Positions 17,367-27,076 of a stretch of DNA of 64,000 nucleotides are shown in pieces. The notes under the pieces were generated by a model that saw only the letters and a program-made list of their open reading frames with translations, was not told the DNA's origin and searched no databases. The first letter of the stretch is position 1. Every line of letters starts with the position of its first letter. Origin of the DNA: CAVSKL01 sp963728475 [NCBI: Candidatus Eiseniibacteriota bacterium] (GTDB lineage Bacteria; Eisenbacteria; RBG-16-71-46; JABDJR01); contig CAVSKL010000002.1 of NCBI GenBank assembly GCA_963728475.1, positions 558,001 to 622,000 of the forward strand. The letters run 5' to 3'. Position numbers and translations under genes: made by a program.

Positions 17367-19199
17367 TTGGAGAGCAGTCTTTTCCCACTCCATGGCCGGG
17401 AACCGTCCCCGATCGAATCCGTCCGCCGGGAACTGGCGGGGCGGATCGACGACCTGCGGGGGCTGGGCATCCTCCCCGCGGGGACCGACCTCCCCGATCT
17501 GGACGGGGAGGAAGCGCTGCTGCCGCTGGCCCTCTCCCTGGTGGACGTGCTCGAGAACACCCAGCGGCGGGTGATCGAGACCTCGATCCAACTCCTCTCC
17601 ATGCGGGAGCTGGTGGCCAAGCTGCTGAGCCTGCGCACCCCCGAGGAGGTGGCGGAGACCGTCACCCTCTACCTCCACAAGGCGTTCGATCACGAGCGGG
17701 TGATGGTGGGGGTCTATGACCCCTCCCGGGAGGCTCTGGAGGGCTGGGCCGCGGTGCGCAACGGCACCAGCTTCTGCCGCCCCTTCACCCTGGAAGGGCG
17801 CTGGGACGGCATGGTGCGCCGCGCGGTGGAAGGGGGGGTGCCGCTGGCGGGGCCTCGGAGCGGGGAGGACACCCCCTTCGTGAGCGGTCCCGCGCTTCCG
17901 CCCGAACTGGCCCCCTTCGGACCCGGCGAGGTCGGGCCCTATCTCATCTTTCCCCTCACCGGGCGGGGGCAGAAGCACCACAAAGTGGTGGGGATCCTGG
18001 CGGTGGCCCGCCGCCCCGGGCTTCCCGAGCCCTCGGGAATGGACAGCGCGCTCCTGGAGTCCGTGGTGGAGGCGGTGGGGACCGCCATGGAGAACGTGAT
18101 CCTGGAGGAGGACGTGCGGCGGGAGCAGGCCTTCCGCGAGGACATCATGCGGAGCATGACCTCGGGGCTGTTGGCGGTGGACCTCCTGGGCCGGGTCCTG
18201 ACCCTCAACGGCGGGGCGGAACGGCTCACCGGCTACGGCCTGGTGGACCTCCGCGGCCGCGACACCTCCTGCTTCGACCCCCCCGGGGGCGGGCTCACCG
18301 AGCTTCTGCGCAAGACCCTGCGCATCCGCCGGGGCATCCTCCGGGTGGAGCGCGCGGTGCGCCGCGCCGACGGAGGCGCGTTCCCCGCCGCCTGCGTCAC
18401 CAACCTGCTCCGCAACCCGGCGGGCGAGGTCTACGGCGCGGTGGCGACCTTCGAGGACCTGACCGAGATCAAGGGGATGGAGGAGCGGATCCGGTCGCTG
18501 GACCGGCTGGCCGCGCTGGGGCGCTTCACCGCGGGCATCGCCCACGAGATCCGCAACCCGCTTACCGGGATCGGGACCGGCGCCCAGTACCTGAAGCGGC
18601 ATCTCGGCGACGATCCCGACCAGCGCGAGAACCTCGAATTCATTGAACGGGAGGTGCGGCGGCTGGACCGGATCGTGGAGGACCTGTTCCGGGTCACCCA
18701 TCCCCAGCCGCTTCGCAAGACGCCCGAGGCCCCGCGGGGGCTGGTGGAGCGCGCGGTGCGGTCCCTGGGATCGGCGCCGGCGGAGAAGGAGGTGGAGGTC
18801 GTCCTCCACGTCCCCGAGAAGCTGCCGGCGGTGCCGGTGGATCCGGACCAGATCCAGCAGGTGCTCCTGAACCTGGTCAAGAACGCGGTGGAGGCCACCC
18901 CTTCCGGCGGGGAGGTGCGCGTCCACGCCTACGCGGGCCGCGACGCGCAACGTCCGGGACTGGTGTTCCAGGTGATGGATTCGGGCCCCGGGATCGATCC
19001 CGAGGCGCTCAACCACGTTTTCGAGCCCTTCTTCACCAAGGGCAAGGCCAACGGCACCGGCCTCGGCCTCTACGTCAGCCACGGCATCGTGGAGCGCCAC
19101 GGCGGCGAACTCCATGCCGCCAACGCTCACGGCGGCGGCGCCGTGTTCACGGTGAAGCTTCCCCTCGACGCCTACGACGCAACGGAGATCACGGGATGA
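17367..19199 (+). CDS. Soluble sensor histidine kinase (GAF-PAS-HisKA-HATPase)
   Basis: About 610 residues with no membrane segment. A GAF-like domain (about 85-240) and a PAS domain (about 255-375) precede the HisKA helix ALGRFTAGIAHEIRNPLTG, phospho-acceptor His393. The ATP-binding domain shows NLVKNAVEATPSGG (N box), MDSGPGID (G1) and GTGLGLYVSHGIVERHGG (G2). The start is TTG at 17367, six bases after GAGGAGG; the frame is open to an ATG at 17283 inside the inverted repeat, but that extension is Pro/Arg-rich and unlike a protein domain. The stop overlaps the NtrC-type regulator by 4 bases, so it is almost surely the cognate partner. The layout is NtrB/AtoS/ZraS-like. Confidence 0.9.
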   Translation: MESSLFPLHGREPSPIESVRRELAGRIDDLRGLGILPAGTDLPDLDGEEALLPLALSLVDVLENTQRRVIETSIQLLSMRELVAKLLSLRTPEEVAETVTLYLHKAFDHERVMVGVYDPSREALEGWAAVRNGTSFCRPFTLEGRWDGMVRRAVEGGVPLAGPRSGEDTPFVSGPALPPELAPFGPGEVGPYLIFPLTGRGQKHHKVVGILAVARRPGLPEPSGMDSALLESVVEAVGTAMENVILEEDVRREQAFREDIMRSMTSGLLAVDLLGRVLTLNGGAERLTGYGLVDLRGRDTSCFDPPGGGLTELLRKTLRIRRGILRVERAVRRADGGAFPAACVTNLLRNPAGEVYGAVATFEDLTEIKGMEERIRSLDRLAALGRFTAGIAHEIRNPLTGIGTGAQYLKRHLGDDPDQRENLEFIEREVRRLDRIVEDLFRVTHPQPLRKTPEAPRGLVERAVRSLGSAPAEKEVEVVLHVPEKLPAVPVDPDQIQQVLLNLVKNAVEATPSGGEVRVHAYAGRDAQRPGLVFQVMDSGPGIDPEALNHVFEPFFTKGKANGTGLGLYVSHGIVERHGGELHAANAHGGGAVFTVKLPLDAYDATEITG

Positions 19200-20623
19200 C
19201 CAACGCTCACATTCTCATCGTGGACGACCAGGAGTCCATCCGGCACTTCATCGAGAAGGCGATGGTGGACGAGGGATACCAGGTCAGTACGGCGGGCGAG
19301 GGACGGGAAGGGCTGGCCGCGGTGGCCGCGGACATGCCCGACCTGGTGCTCCTGGACCTCCGGCTTCCGGACATGCACGGGCTCGACGTGCTGAAGAAGC
19401 TCAAGGACGACGACCCCGATCTCCAGGTCATCATCATGACCGCGTTCGGGGACGTGGAATCGGCGGTGCGGGCGATGAAGCTCGGCGCCCACGACTACGT
19501 GAACAAGCCGATCAACCTCGAGCAGCTCTTCATCACGGTGGACAAGGCGCTGGAGAGCCGGAAGCTGTGGCGGGAACTCAAGCATCTCCGCCGGCAGCAG
19601 TCGGACCGCTTTTCCCGCGACCTGGTGCGCGGGGAGAGCCCCCGCATGCGGGAGGTCTACGACATCATCGAACAGGTGGCCAAGTCGGAATCCACCAGCG
19701 CCCTCATCCAGGGGGAGAGCGGGACCGGCAAGGAGCACCTGGCCAACATGGTGCACGAGCTCTCGGTCCGGCGCGAGAAGCCCTTCCTGGAGATCAACTG
19801 CGCCGCGATCCCCAAGGAACTCCTGGAGAGCGAACTCTTCGGGCACGAGAAAGGCGCCTTCACCGACGCCCGGACCCAGAAGCAGGGGCTCCTGGAGATG
19901 GCCAACGGCGGCACCCTCTTCCTGGACGAGGTGGGGGAGATGAGCCTCCAGATCCAGGTCAAGCTGCTGCGGGTGCTCGAGCGCATGACCTTCAAGCGGG
20001 TGGGCGGGACCAAGGACATCCAGGTCTCGGTGCGCATCATCAGCGCCACCAACCAGGACCTGCAGCGGATGTGCGAGGAGGGCCGGTTCCGCGAGGACCT
20101 CTATTACCGCCTCAAGGTGGTGCCGCTCCGGGTGCCCCCGCTCCGGGAGCGCCGCGAGGACATCCTGGTCCTGGCCAAGCATTTCCTGTACGGGTTCTCC
20201 CAGCAGTTCGGGAAGGCCTTCCAGGGGTTCAGCCCCGAGGCCGAGCAGGCGCTCCTGTCCTATCCCTGGCCTGGCAACATCCGCGAGCTCAAGAACCTCA
20301 TGGAGCGGACGGTGCTGCTGGAAAGCGGATCCCGGGTGGAGGTGGAGATGCTGAAGCTCGGGAGCGGGCGCACCACCCGGGAGATCGATTCCCCGGTGGC
20401 GCGGCTGGAGCAGATCCTGGAGGAGCCCGGCCTTCCCGGTGAAGGGATCCCCTTCGAGGATCTCCTGGCCGAGATCGAGCAGGCGCTGATCGTGAAGGCG
20501 TCCGAGGCCAGCGGATGGAACCAGAGCCGCACCGCGGACCTGCTGAGGCTGAAGCGCGACAAGCTCCGCTACCGGATGAAGCTCTACAACATGAACCGGC
20601 CGGGCCGCCGCCAGGTGGCCTGA
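19196..20623 (+). CDS. Sigma-54-dependent response regulator (NtrC family)
   Basis: 475 residues. The receiver (1-120) has DD10-11, phospho-acceptor Asp54 (LVLLDLRLPD) and Lys104. The AAA+ domain has Walker A GESGTGKE (173-180), Walker B GTLFLDEVGEM (~239-249) and the sigma-54 contact loop as GAFTDA (220-225) rather than GAFTGA. The C terminus is a Fis-type HTH (NQSRTADLLRLKRDKLRYRMK). It should activate sigma-54 promoters after phosphorylation by the overlapping kinase. GAFTDA is a known natural variant, so loss of activity cannot be assumed. I saw no clear -24/-12 promoter in this window. Confidence 0.94.
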   Translation: MTNAHILIVDDQESIRHFIEKAMVDEGYQVSTAGEGREGLAAVAADMPDLVLLDLRLPDMHGLDVLKKLKDDDPDLQVIIMTAFGDVESAVRAMKLGAHDYVNKPINLEQLFITVDKALESRKLWRELKHLRRQQSDRFSRDLVRGESPRMREVYDIIEQVAKSESTSALIQGESGTGKEHLANMVHELSVRREKPFLEINCAAIPKELLESELFGHEKGAFTDARTQKQGLLEMANGGTLFLDEVGEMSLQIQVKLLRVLERMTFKRVGGTKDIQVSVRIISATNQDLQRMCEEGRFREDLYYRLKVVPLRVPPLRERREDILVLAKHFLYGFSQQFGKAFQGFSPEAEQALLSYPWPGNIRELKNLMERTVLLESGSRVEVEMLKLGSGRTTREIDSPVARLEQILEEPGLPGEGIPFEDLLAEIEQALIVKASEASGWNQSRTADLLRLKRDKLRYRMKLYNMNRPGRRQVA

Positions 20624-20645
20624 CCGCCGCCGATGCCGGTCCAAT

Positions 20646-20678
20646 GCGCCGGAGGTCCCCGGGGGGCCTCCGGGGCGC
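20646..20678 (+). terminator. GC-rich hairpin, likely terminator after the regulator gene
   Basis: CCGGAGG (20649-20655) pairs with CCTCCGG (20667-20673), extended by GCG/CGC with a 2-base bulge. It stands 26 bases after the stop and just before a new promoter. There is no T-run. Confidence 0.5.
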
Positions 20679-20700
20679 CGGCTTCCCGGGCCCCGGTCCC

Positions 20701-20729
20701 TTGTCCCCGGGGCCCGCTTCCACTAGCCT
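20701..20729 (+). promoter_or_regulatory. Candidate promoter for lptE-holA, possibly leaderless
   Basis: TTGTCC (20701-20706), 17-base spacer, TAGCCT (20724-20729). The lptE ATG is only 6 bases after the -10, so transcription would begin at or next to the start codon. Confidence 0.6.
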
Positions 20730-20735
20730 CTCCCC

Positions 20736-21227
20736 ATGCGTTTCGGCCTTCTGCTGGCGGCGGCCCTCCTCACCGGGTGCGCCTACACCTTCAATCCCTC
20801 GGCGCTGCCTTCCTACATCCACAGCCTCCAGGTTCCCACCGTGGACAACCAGACCCTGGAGGTGGAACTCTCCGAGGAGCTGACCAGCGCCCTAGTCGAC
20901 CGGTTCGTGGCCAACAACCGGCTGAACGTGGTGAACGGGAACGCGGACGCGGTGCTGGAGGGGACGGTGACCGGCTATGAGAACCGGGTGTTCGGGTTCA
21001 ATTCCGAGCAGCGGGCCCAGGAGTACATCGTGCTGATCTCGGCCAAGATGACCTTGCGCGACCGGGTCAAGAACAAGGACCTGTGGAGCGAGGACAACAT
21101 GCAGGGCTCCGCCTCGTATTTCCCCGGGGGCGCCGGCCAGACCGTGGCCACCGAGGAGGCGGCCCGCGCCCTGGCCCTGAAGCAGATCGTGGACCAGGCG
21201 ATCTCGAAGACGGTGGAAGGATGGTAG
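20736..21227 (+). CDS. lptE: LptE-like LPS-assembly lipoprotein
   Basis: 163 residues. A short signal peptide ends in a lipobox LLTGC (Cys15), so the mature protein is an outer-membrane lipoprotein. FNPSALPSYIHSLQVPTVDNQT, a middle strand-rich part and a C-terminal amphipathic helix (ALKQIVDQAISKTVEGW) match the LptE/LPS-assembly family, which plugs LptD. Its position directly before holA is the classic leuS-lptE-holA neighbourhood (leuS itself is about 3 kb downstream). The family is weakly conserved in sequence; the location strengthens the call. It overlaps holA by 7 bases. Confidence 0.85.
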   Translation: MRFGLLLAAALLTGCAYTFNPSALPSYIHSLQVPTVDNQTLEVELSEELTSALVDRFVANNRLNVVNGNADAVLEGTVTGYENRVFGFNSEQRAQEYIVLISAKMTLRDRVKNKDLWSEDNMQGSASYFPGGAGQTVATEEAARALALKQIVDQAISKTVEGW

Positions 21228-22249
21228 GGGGGCGCGAGCCCGGGTCGCTGGACGTCCGGAAGGCGATCGAGGCCGGCCGCATCCCCCCGGTGTGGCTGTG
21301 GGCCGGCCCCGAGGAATACCTGAAGGACGAGCTTTTCGCGCTTCTGGCCGCGAAGGTCGTGGGCCGGGATCTGGCCGCCCTCAACGTCCTCCGCTACCGG
21401 GCGGGGGAGGAGGCGCTCGACGTCGTCCTCGCCGCCTGTCGCACCCTTCCCATGCTTTCCCCCCGGCGGGCGGTGCTGCTGAGGGACATCGAGAAGCTGG
21501 GGAAGGCCGATCGCGAGAAGCTTGCCGGGTACGCCGCCGCCCCCACCGAGGAGACCCGTCTCGTCCTCGCCGGGGAGGCGGGGACCCAGGACTCCTTCGC
21601 CAGGCGGCTGGCCGGGGCCGGGGCCGCCGCCGCCATGTTCTGGATCCCGTTCGAGAACGAGACCTGCCGCTGGATCCAGATCCGCTTCCGCGACCTGGGC
21701 AAGCGCTGCGACACCGCCACCGCCCACGCCCTCCTGGCCCTTTGCGGCGGGGGATTCGAGCAGAAGGTGCCGCTCCGCGAGGTGGCGCCGGAGATCGAGA
21801 AGGTGGCGCTGGCGGTGGGGGACGGCGATACGGTGACTGAGGACGACCTGGGGGTGATCGGCCGGCGCGCCGACCAGGGGCTCCTCTACGAGATCTCGGG
21901 CCGGGTCGCCGCGCGCGACCTGGCCGGAGCGCTCCGCGCGCTCGACGGCGCGCTGCTCTTCAAGGACAACACCGAGATCCGGATCGTGGTCAACCTGACC
22001 CATCTGTTTCTGAACGCGGGACGGGCCCGGACCCTGTTCGACGCCGGGATGCCCCCGGACCGGGCGGTGCGGGAGCTCAAGATCTGGCGCCAGGGGTGGC
22101 CGGACGTGGAGCGGGCGGCCCGGAGCTTCCCGCCCCCGGACCTGGAGCGCTCGATCCGGGTCCTGGCCGCCGCCGACCGCACCCTCAAGTCCAGCCCCAA
22201 ACCTTCTCGCTTGGTACTTGAAGAGGCGCTCGTAGCTATTTGCGGTTGA
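21221..22249 (+). CDS. holA: DNA polymerase III delta subunit
   Basis: 342 residues; the clamp-loader delta subunit opens the beta ring. The N terminus shows GPEEYLKDELFALL, then LPMLSPRRAVLLRDIEKL and EETRLVLAGEAG, and the C-terminal helical collar (LRALDGALLFKDNTEIRIVVNLTHLFLNAGRARTL in shorter pieces) is typical of HolA. The start ATG overlaps the end of lptE by 7 bases. The last ~60 bases are noticeably richer in A/T and rare codons than the rest. The gene converges on a glycosyltransferase with only 19 bases between the stops. Confidence 0.92.
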   Translation: MVGGREPGSLDVRKAIEAGRIPPVWLWAGPEEYLKDELFALLAAKVVGRDLAALNVLRYRAGEEALDVVLAACRTLPMLSPRRAVLLRDIEKLGKADREKLAGYAAAPTEETRLVLAGEAGTQDSFARRLAGAGAAAAMFWIPFENETCRWIQIRFRDLGKRCDTATAHALLALCGGGFEQKVPLREVAPEIEKVALAVGDGDTVTEDDLGVIGRRADQGLLYEISGRVAARDLAGALRALDGALLFKDNTEIRIVVNLTHLFLNAGRARTLFDAGMPPDRAVRELKIWRQGWPDVERAARSFPPPDLERSIRVLAAADRTLKSSPKPSRLVLEEALVAICG

Positions 22250-22268
22250 AGCGTTTCCAATGCCGGAA

Positions 22269-23378
22269 TCAGTCCAGGCGCCCCTCCTCCGAGGCCTCGG
22301 CGAGGATGCTCAGGAGCCGGTCGAGATGCGGTTGCCAGCCGTAGGCCCGGACCGCTTCCCGCCCCCCTTCGGCCAGGGCCCGCCACCGCGCCAGCACCCG
22401 TTCCAGCCCCGCGGCCAGGGCTCCCGGGTCGCCGGGGGGGACCACCACCCCGGTCTCTCCGTCCCGGACCAGGGTCCGGACCGCCCCCACGTCGGTGGCC
22501 ACCACCGCCAGCCCGCGCTCCATGGCCTCGAGGATCGCGTTGGGGAAGCCCTCCCAGCGGGAGGGGAGGACCAGGGCCCGCGCGCGCGCGATCTCCGCCG
22601 CGACCCGGTCCTCGGGCACCCGGCCCACGAAGGTGACCGGGAGGCCGCGGGCCGCCGTCTCCAGCTCCGCGCGGAGCTCCCCGTCCCCGAGGACGCGCAG
22701 CGGCGGGGGGGAGGGAAGGAGGCGGAGGGCCTCGATCAGCACGTCCAGGCCTTTCTGCCGGGTGAGCCGGCCGGCGAACACCAACCCCTCGCGCCCCTCG
22801 AAGTCCGGCTCCGATCCGAGGGCGATGGCGTTAGGAAGGACCGCCGAGCGCGCGGCCACCCTCGCGGCGAAGGAAGCGCCGAAGTGGCGCCGGGCCAGGT
22901 CCTCGATCGGTTTCCGGATGGCCTCGTCCTGGAAGAGGAGGCGCGAGGACCGGGAAAGCACCCGGCGGGCCAGAACGCGGCTCACGGGACGCCGGAACAG
23001 GAATCCCTCCGATTCGCACCGGACCCAGGTCACCAGGGGCACGCCCCCCGCCGCGGCCAGCGAGCCCAGGAAGCCGTTGATGACCATCTGGTAGGCCAGG
23101 ATCACGTCGTGCCCGGGCCCGCCGGTCCGGCGCCAGTCGTGGAGGAAGCTCCCCACGTGGGACGCGAAGCGGACGCCGGGAGGGCCCCCCACCCGGGACC
23201 GCACCCAGGTCACGTTCCCCTCGCGCACCACCCCCGGAAACGAGGGGGGAAGGCGCCGGGCGTAGACGGTGACGCGGTGCCCGCGCGCCCCGAGGTTCCG
23301 GGCGGTATCGAACGCCTGGTGCTCCGCCCCCCCGATGCGGTGGGGAGGGAGGCTGGAGGTGAGGATGGCGATCTGCAT
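22269..23378 (-). CDS. Glycosyltransferase family 4 protein
   Basis: 369 residues, GT-B fold. The N-terminal half has the acceptor-domain opening ILTSSLPPHRIGGAEHQ; the C-terminal half has GLVFAGRLTRQKGLDVLIEAL, then LPSRWEGFPNAILEAMERG (the EX7E motif of retaining GT4 enzymes) and GETGVVVPPGDP. It is cytoplasmic or membrane-associated and should add a sugar from a nucleotide donor to a surface glycan or lipid. It is the only - strand gene in the left block, between holA and a thioredoxin-like gene, with its own promoter. Donor and acceptor cannot be read from sequence. Confidence 0.92.
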   Translation of the reverse strand: MQIAILTSSLPPHRIGGAEHQAFDTARNLGARGHRVTVYARRLPPSFPGVVREGNVTWVRSRVGGPPGVRFASHVGSFLHDWRRTGGPGHDVILAYQMVINGFLGSLAAAGGVPLVTWVRCESEGFLFRRPVSRVLARRVLSRSSRLLFQDEAIRKPIEDLARRHFGASFAARVAARSAVLPNAIALGSEPDFEGREGLVFAGRLTRQKGLDVLIEALRLLPSPPPLRVLGDGELRAELETAARGLPVTFVGRVPEDRVAAEIARARALVLPSRWEGFPNAILEAMERGLAVVATDVGAVRTLVRDGETGVVVPPGDPGALAAGLERVLARWRALAEGGREAVRAYGWQPHLDRLLSILAEASEEGRLD

Positions 23379-23420
23379 GCGGGCTCCGGAGACCGGTGAG
23401 GGGGCGGAAAAGGTCGGGCC

Positions 23421-23426
23421 AGTATA
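23421..23426 (-). promoter_or_regulatory. Candidate -10 box for the glycosyltransferase
   Basis: TATACT on the - strand, 43 bases before the ATG. No good -35 at 16-18 bases (TCGCGC). Confidence 0.4.
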
Positions 23427-23487
23427 CCCGCCGCCGGAGGCCGGCGCGACTCGGTGAGGAGCGCGGGCTGTCCGGACCGCCGGGATT

Positions 23488-23496
23488 TGCTAGACT
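23488..23496 (+). promoter_or_regulatory. Candidate extended -10 promoter for the thioredoxin-TPR gene
   Basis: TGC-TAGACT is an extended -10 element; the -35 at 17 bases (CTGTCC) is weak. It is divergent to the glycosyltransferase promoter in the 194-base gap. Confidence 0.5.
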
Positions 23497-23572
23497 TTCT
23501 CATTTCCGTTCACCTCGATCATCCGGGGGCGGCGGAACCGGCGGCGGCGGCGGTTCCGGAAAGGAGCACGGC

Positions 23573-24463
23573 GTGCGATCAACCTGGCTCGGCGGCGCCC
23601 TGGCGCTTCTGCTCCTCATCCCCGGACGCCCCGGAGCGGCCGGCCCTCCGGACGCGGGCGCGCCCGCGACGCCGGCGCCGGCGGAAGGGGAGGTGGAATG
23701 GAGCGCCGACTACCCGATGGGGCTCCAGGAGGCGCTTCTCCTCCGGCGGCCGGTCCTCCTCACCTTCTCCACCGGATGGTGCGGCTGGTGCCGGAGGCTG
23801 GAGCGGACGACTTTTCAGGACCCCCGGTTCGTGGACCTGGCCCGGCAGATGGTGGCGCTCCAGGTGGACGCGGAGAAGCAGCCGGCCCTGGCCCAGCTCT
23901 TCCGGGTGCGAGGGTATCCGACCACGGTGATCCTGGACCGCCGGGGGAAGGAGATCGGCCGGATCGTGGGCTACCAGCCCGCGGAGCCGTTCGTGGCCGG
24001 GCTCATGCAGGCCCTGGGCCGGCGGGAGCCCCTGGACGCGGTGGAGAAGCGCGCCGAAGCCGCTCCCGACGATCCCGAGGCGCAGTACGCCCTGGGGGAC
24101 GCGCTGCTGGCGGTGGGGCGGTGCGGCCAGGCGGAGGCGGCGTTCGCCCGGGTGCCCAAGCTGGTTCCCGGGGTGAGCACCGGACTGGTGGAGGACGCGG
24201 CCCTGGACCTGGCCGTCGCCCACCTCTTCGATCACGATTACGAGGGGGCGCTGCCGCTCTTCCGGGCCTACCTGAAGCGCTACCCGAAGGGGGACCGCCG
24301 CGACCAGGGGCTCTTCTTCTACGGGCTCGCCCTGGCCGGCTCCGGACGCCGCCAGGAAGGTCTGGCCCAGATCCGCAAGGCGGCCGAGACCACGTCCTAC
24401 GAGTACATCAAGCACGAGGCGCGGCGACTGGAGTCGCTGGTGGGGGACGACGATCGTGGATAG
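23573..24463 (+). CDS. Secreted thioredoxin-fold protein with TPR-like C-terminal part
   Basis: 296 residues. A signal peptide (residues 1-22) and a Pro/Ala-rich linker lead to a thioredoxin domain with WCGWC (Cys70, Cys73), followed by [24 protein letters not shown] with the cis-Pro. Residues ~150-290 are TPR-like helices ([25 protein letters not shown]). The start is GTG with AAGGAG six bases upstream. It is probably a periplasmic disulfide reductase or isomerase of the DsbD-gamma/thioredoxin_7 kind with a protein-binding arm. The stop overlaps the leuS start by 8 bases. Confidence 0.88.
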   Translation: MRSTWLGGALALLLLIPGRPGAAGPPDAGAPATPAPAEGEVEWSADYPMGLQEALLLRRPVLLTFSTGWCGWCRRLERTTFQDPRFVDLARQMVALQVDAEKQPALAQLFRVRGYPTTVILDRRGKEIGRIVGYQPAEPFVAGLMQALGRREPLDAVEKRAEAAPDDPEAQYALGDALLAVGRCGQAEAAFARVPKLVPGVSTGLVEDAALDLAVAHLFDHDYEGALPLFRAYLKRYPKGDRRDQGLFFYGLALAGSGRRQEGLAQIRKAAETTSYEYIKHEARRLESLVGDDDRG

Positions 24464-27020
24464 TGTGGACACCCAGGGGGGCGGAGAGCGGGATTCGGGC
24501 CGGTATCCGTTCCGCGAATTCGAGGGGAGGTGGCGCGAACGCTGGGAGGCGGAGGGCCTCTTCCGCTGCGACACCGGTTCGGCAAAGACGAAGTTCTACT
24601 GCCTGAACATGTTCCCCTACCCCTCGGGGGACCTCCACGTGGGGCACGGCCGGAACTACATCCTGGGCGACGTGGTGGTGCGCCGGAAGATCCAGGAAGG
24701 CTACGAGGTGCTGGCCCCCATGGGCTTCGACGCCTTCGGGCTCCCGGCCGAGAACGCCGCCATCAAGAACGGCATCCATCCCCTCGCCTGGACCCTGGAC
24801 AACATCGAGAAGTTCAAGGCGCAGTTCAACGAGTGGGGGATCGGGCTCGACTGGACCCGTGAGATCGCCGCCTGCCACCCCGGCTACTACCGGTGGACCC
24901 AGTGGATCTTCCTCCAGCTCTTCAAGCGCGGCCTGGCCGAGAAGCGGAGCGCGCCGGTCAACTGGTGCCCCTCCTGCGCCACCGTGCTCGCCAACGAGCA
25001 GGTGGTGGACGGGGCCTGCGAGCGTTGCGGCACCCCGGTGGAGCAGAAGCAGCTCTCGCAGTGGTTCTTCAAGACCACCCGCTACGCCCAGGATCTGCTC
25101 GACGACCTGGACAAGCTGGACGCGTGGCCGGAGCGCGTGCGCACCATGCAGCGGAACTGGATCGGGCGGAGCGAGGGGGTCGCCGTCCGCTTCCACCGCA
25201 CCGACCCGGGGGCGGAGATCGAGTGCTTCACTACCCGGATCGACACCCTCGGCGGCGTCACCTACGTGGTGCTGGCGCCCGAGCATCCGCTGGTGGAGGA
25301 GCTCCTTCGCGACCACCCCGGCCGCGAGCGCCTTCTCGCCGAGGTCTCGGCGATGAAGAACCAGCGCACGGCGCGGCAGGCCGACCCCGACCTGGAAAAG
25401 ACCGGCTTCGATACCGGCCGCCGGGTGGTGAACCCGGTCTCCGGGGAGCCGGTGCCGATCTGGGTGGCCAACTACGTGCTCATGGAGTACGGGTCCGGGG
25501 CGGTGATGGCGGTGCCCGCCCACGACGACCGCGACTTCGTCTTCGCCCGCAAGTACGGCCTCCCCATCCGCACCGTGATCCGGAACCCGGACGAGGCCCC
25601 CGAAACCGCGAGCGGGAAGGGGGAGGACCTCACCGCGGCCTGGACCGGGCCGGGGACCCTGATTCACTCCGGACCCTTCGACGGGCTCGCGAGCGAGGCC
25701 GCGCTGCGGAAGATCGGCGCGTGGCTCGAGTCGTCCGGGGACGGCGAGTTTACCGTGACCTACCGGCTTCGCGACTGGCTGATCTCGCGCCAGCGCTACT
25801 GGGGAGCACCCATCCCCATCGTGTACTGTGAGAAGCACGGCACGGTGCCGGTGCCCGAGGAGCACCTGCCGGTCCTCCTCCCCATGGACGCCGACTTCCG
25901 CCCCCGGGGGGAGAGCCCGCTCGCCCGCCACCCTTCGTTCAAGCACACGGTGTGCCCGGAGTGCGGCGGCCCCGCCGAGCGGGAGACCGACACCATGGAC
26001 ACCTTCGTGGATTCGTCCTGGTACTTCCTGCGCTACCTCTCCCCGCGCGACGAGACCCGGGCCTGGGACGTGGACACGGTCAACCGCTGGCTCCCGGTGG
26101 ACCAGTACATCGGCGGGGTGGAACACGCCATCCTCCACCTCATGTACGCGCGCTTCTTCACCAAGGTGTTCGCGGACCTGGGGCTGGTGAACTTCCGCGA
26201 GCCCTTCGCCCGCCTCTTCACCCAGGGGATGATCACCAAGCAGAGCCCCAAGACCGGACGGCTGGAGAAGATGTCCAAGTCCAAGGGGAACGTGGTGGCG
26301 CCCCGGGATCTGATCGCCCGCTACGGGGCGGACACGGTGCGGGTCTACACCCTGTTCATCGGCCCGCCGGACAAGGACGCCGAGTGGGACGACCGCGGGG
26401 TGGAGGGCGCGTGGCGGTTCCTCTCGCGTCTCTGGCGGCTGGCGATGGACCACGCCGGCGACCTGGCCGCGCCCGGCGCCCGGGTCCCTGCGGATCTCTC
26501 CGGTCCGGGCGGGGACCTCCACCGCAAGACCCACGAGACGATCCGGAAGGTGAACGAGGACCTGGAGCGGTTCCAGATGAACACCGCCATCGCCGCCCTC
26601 ATGGAGCTGGTGAACGTGCTCTCGATCACCGTCCAGGATCCCGGGTTCGGGCCCGCGCCGGGAAACGCCGGCGGCGCCGCCCTTCGCGAGGCGGTGGACA
26701 ACGCCCTGGTGCTCCTGGCCCCGATGGCGCCCTTCATCTCCGAGGAGCTGTGGGCGCGGACCGGCCACCGAGAGAGCATCTTCCGCGCCCCCGTCCCCGT
26801 CCACGACCCGGCCGCCCTGGTTCGCGACTCCTTCACCCTGGTGGTGCAGGTGGCGGGGAAGGTGCGGGCCCGCATCGAGGCTCCCGCCGCCGCGGACCGC
26901 GACCAGGCCATCCGCCTGGCCCTGGCCGACCCCAATGTGCAGGAGCATCTGGGGGGGAAGACGCCGGCCAAGCTGATCTACGTGCCCGGCAAGCTCGTGA
27001 ACCTGGTGCCCGGCCGTTGA
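24456..27020 (+). CDS. leuS: Leucine--tRNA ligase
   Basis: 854 residues, normal length for bacterial LeuRS. HVGH (61-64, within [15 protein letters not shown]) and KMSKS (605-609) are the class I signatures. The editing domain has TTRIDTLGG (family usually TTRPDTLFG) and [15 protein letters not shown] with the leucine-sensing Asp. Two zinc-type CxxC pairs are seen (CPSCATV...CERCGTP and CPECGGP). [11 protein letters not shown] is the specificity segment. The start is GTG overlapping the previous stop; a second GTG lies 9 bases on. The Ile/Gly changes in the editing motif are unusual but the core Thr-Thr-Arg and Asp are kept. Confidence 0.97.
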   Translation: MDSVDTQGGGERDSGRYPFREFEGRWRERWEAEGLFRCDTGSAKTKFYCLNMFPYPSGDLHVGHGRNYILGDVVVRRKIQEGYEVLAPMGFDAFGLPAENAAIKNGIHPLAWTLDNIEKFKAQFNEWGIGLDWTREIAACHPGYYRWTQWIFLQLFKRGLAEKRSAPVNWCPSCATVLANEQVVDGACERCGTPVEQKQLSQWFFKTTRYAQDLLDDLDKLDAWPERVRTMQRNWIGRSEGVAVRFHRTDPGAEIECFTTRIDTLGGVTYVVLAPEHPLVEELLRDHPGRERLLAEVSAMKNQRTARQADPDLEKTGFDTGRRVVNPVSGEPVPIWVANYVLMEYGSGAVMAVPAHDDRDFVFARKYGLPIRTVIRNPDEAPETASGKGEDLTAAWTGPGTLIHSGPFDGLASEAALRKIGAWLESSGDGEFTVTYRLRDWLISRQRYWGAPIPIVYCEKHGTVPVPEEHLPVLLPMDADFRPRGESPLARHPSFKHTVCPECGGPAERETDTMDTFVDSSWYFLRYLSPRDETRAWDVDTVNRWLPVDQYIGGVEHAILHLMYARFFTKVFADLGLVNFREPFARLFTQGMITKQSPKTGRLEKMSKSKGNVVAPRDLIARYGADTVRVYTLFIGPPDKDAEWDDRGVEGAWRFLSRLWRLAMDHAGDLAAPGARVPADLSGPGGDLHRKTHETIRKVNEDLERFQMNTAIAALMELVNVLSITVQDPGFGPAPGNAGGAALREAVDNALVLLAPMAPFISEELWARTGHRESIFRAPVPVHDPAALVRDSFTLVVQVAGKVRARIEAPAAADRDQAIRLALADPNVQEHLGGKTPAKLIYVPGKLVNLVPGR

Positions 27021-27076
27021 TCCTCCTCGCCGTCTCTCCCGGGGGCCGGTCCCGCCCCGGATCGAGGTAGCCCGCG

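Noticed and set aside
22186-22268. AT-richer end of holA as a sign of horizontal transfer
   Set aside because: The patch is short and holA sequence runs through it normally; similar small patches occur in asnB and purC.
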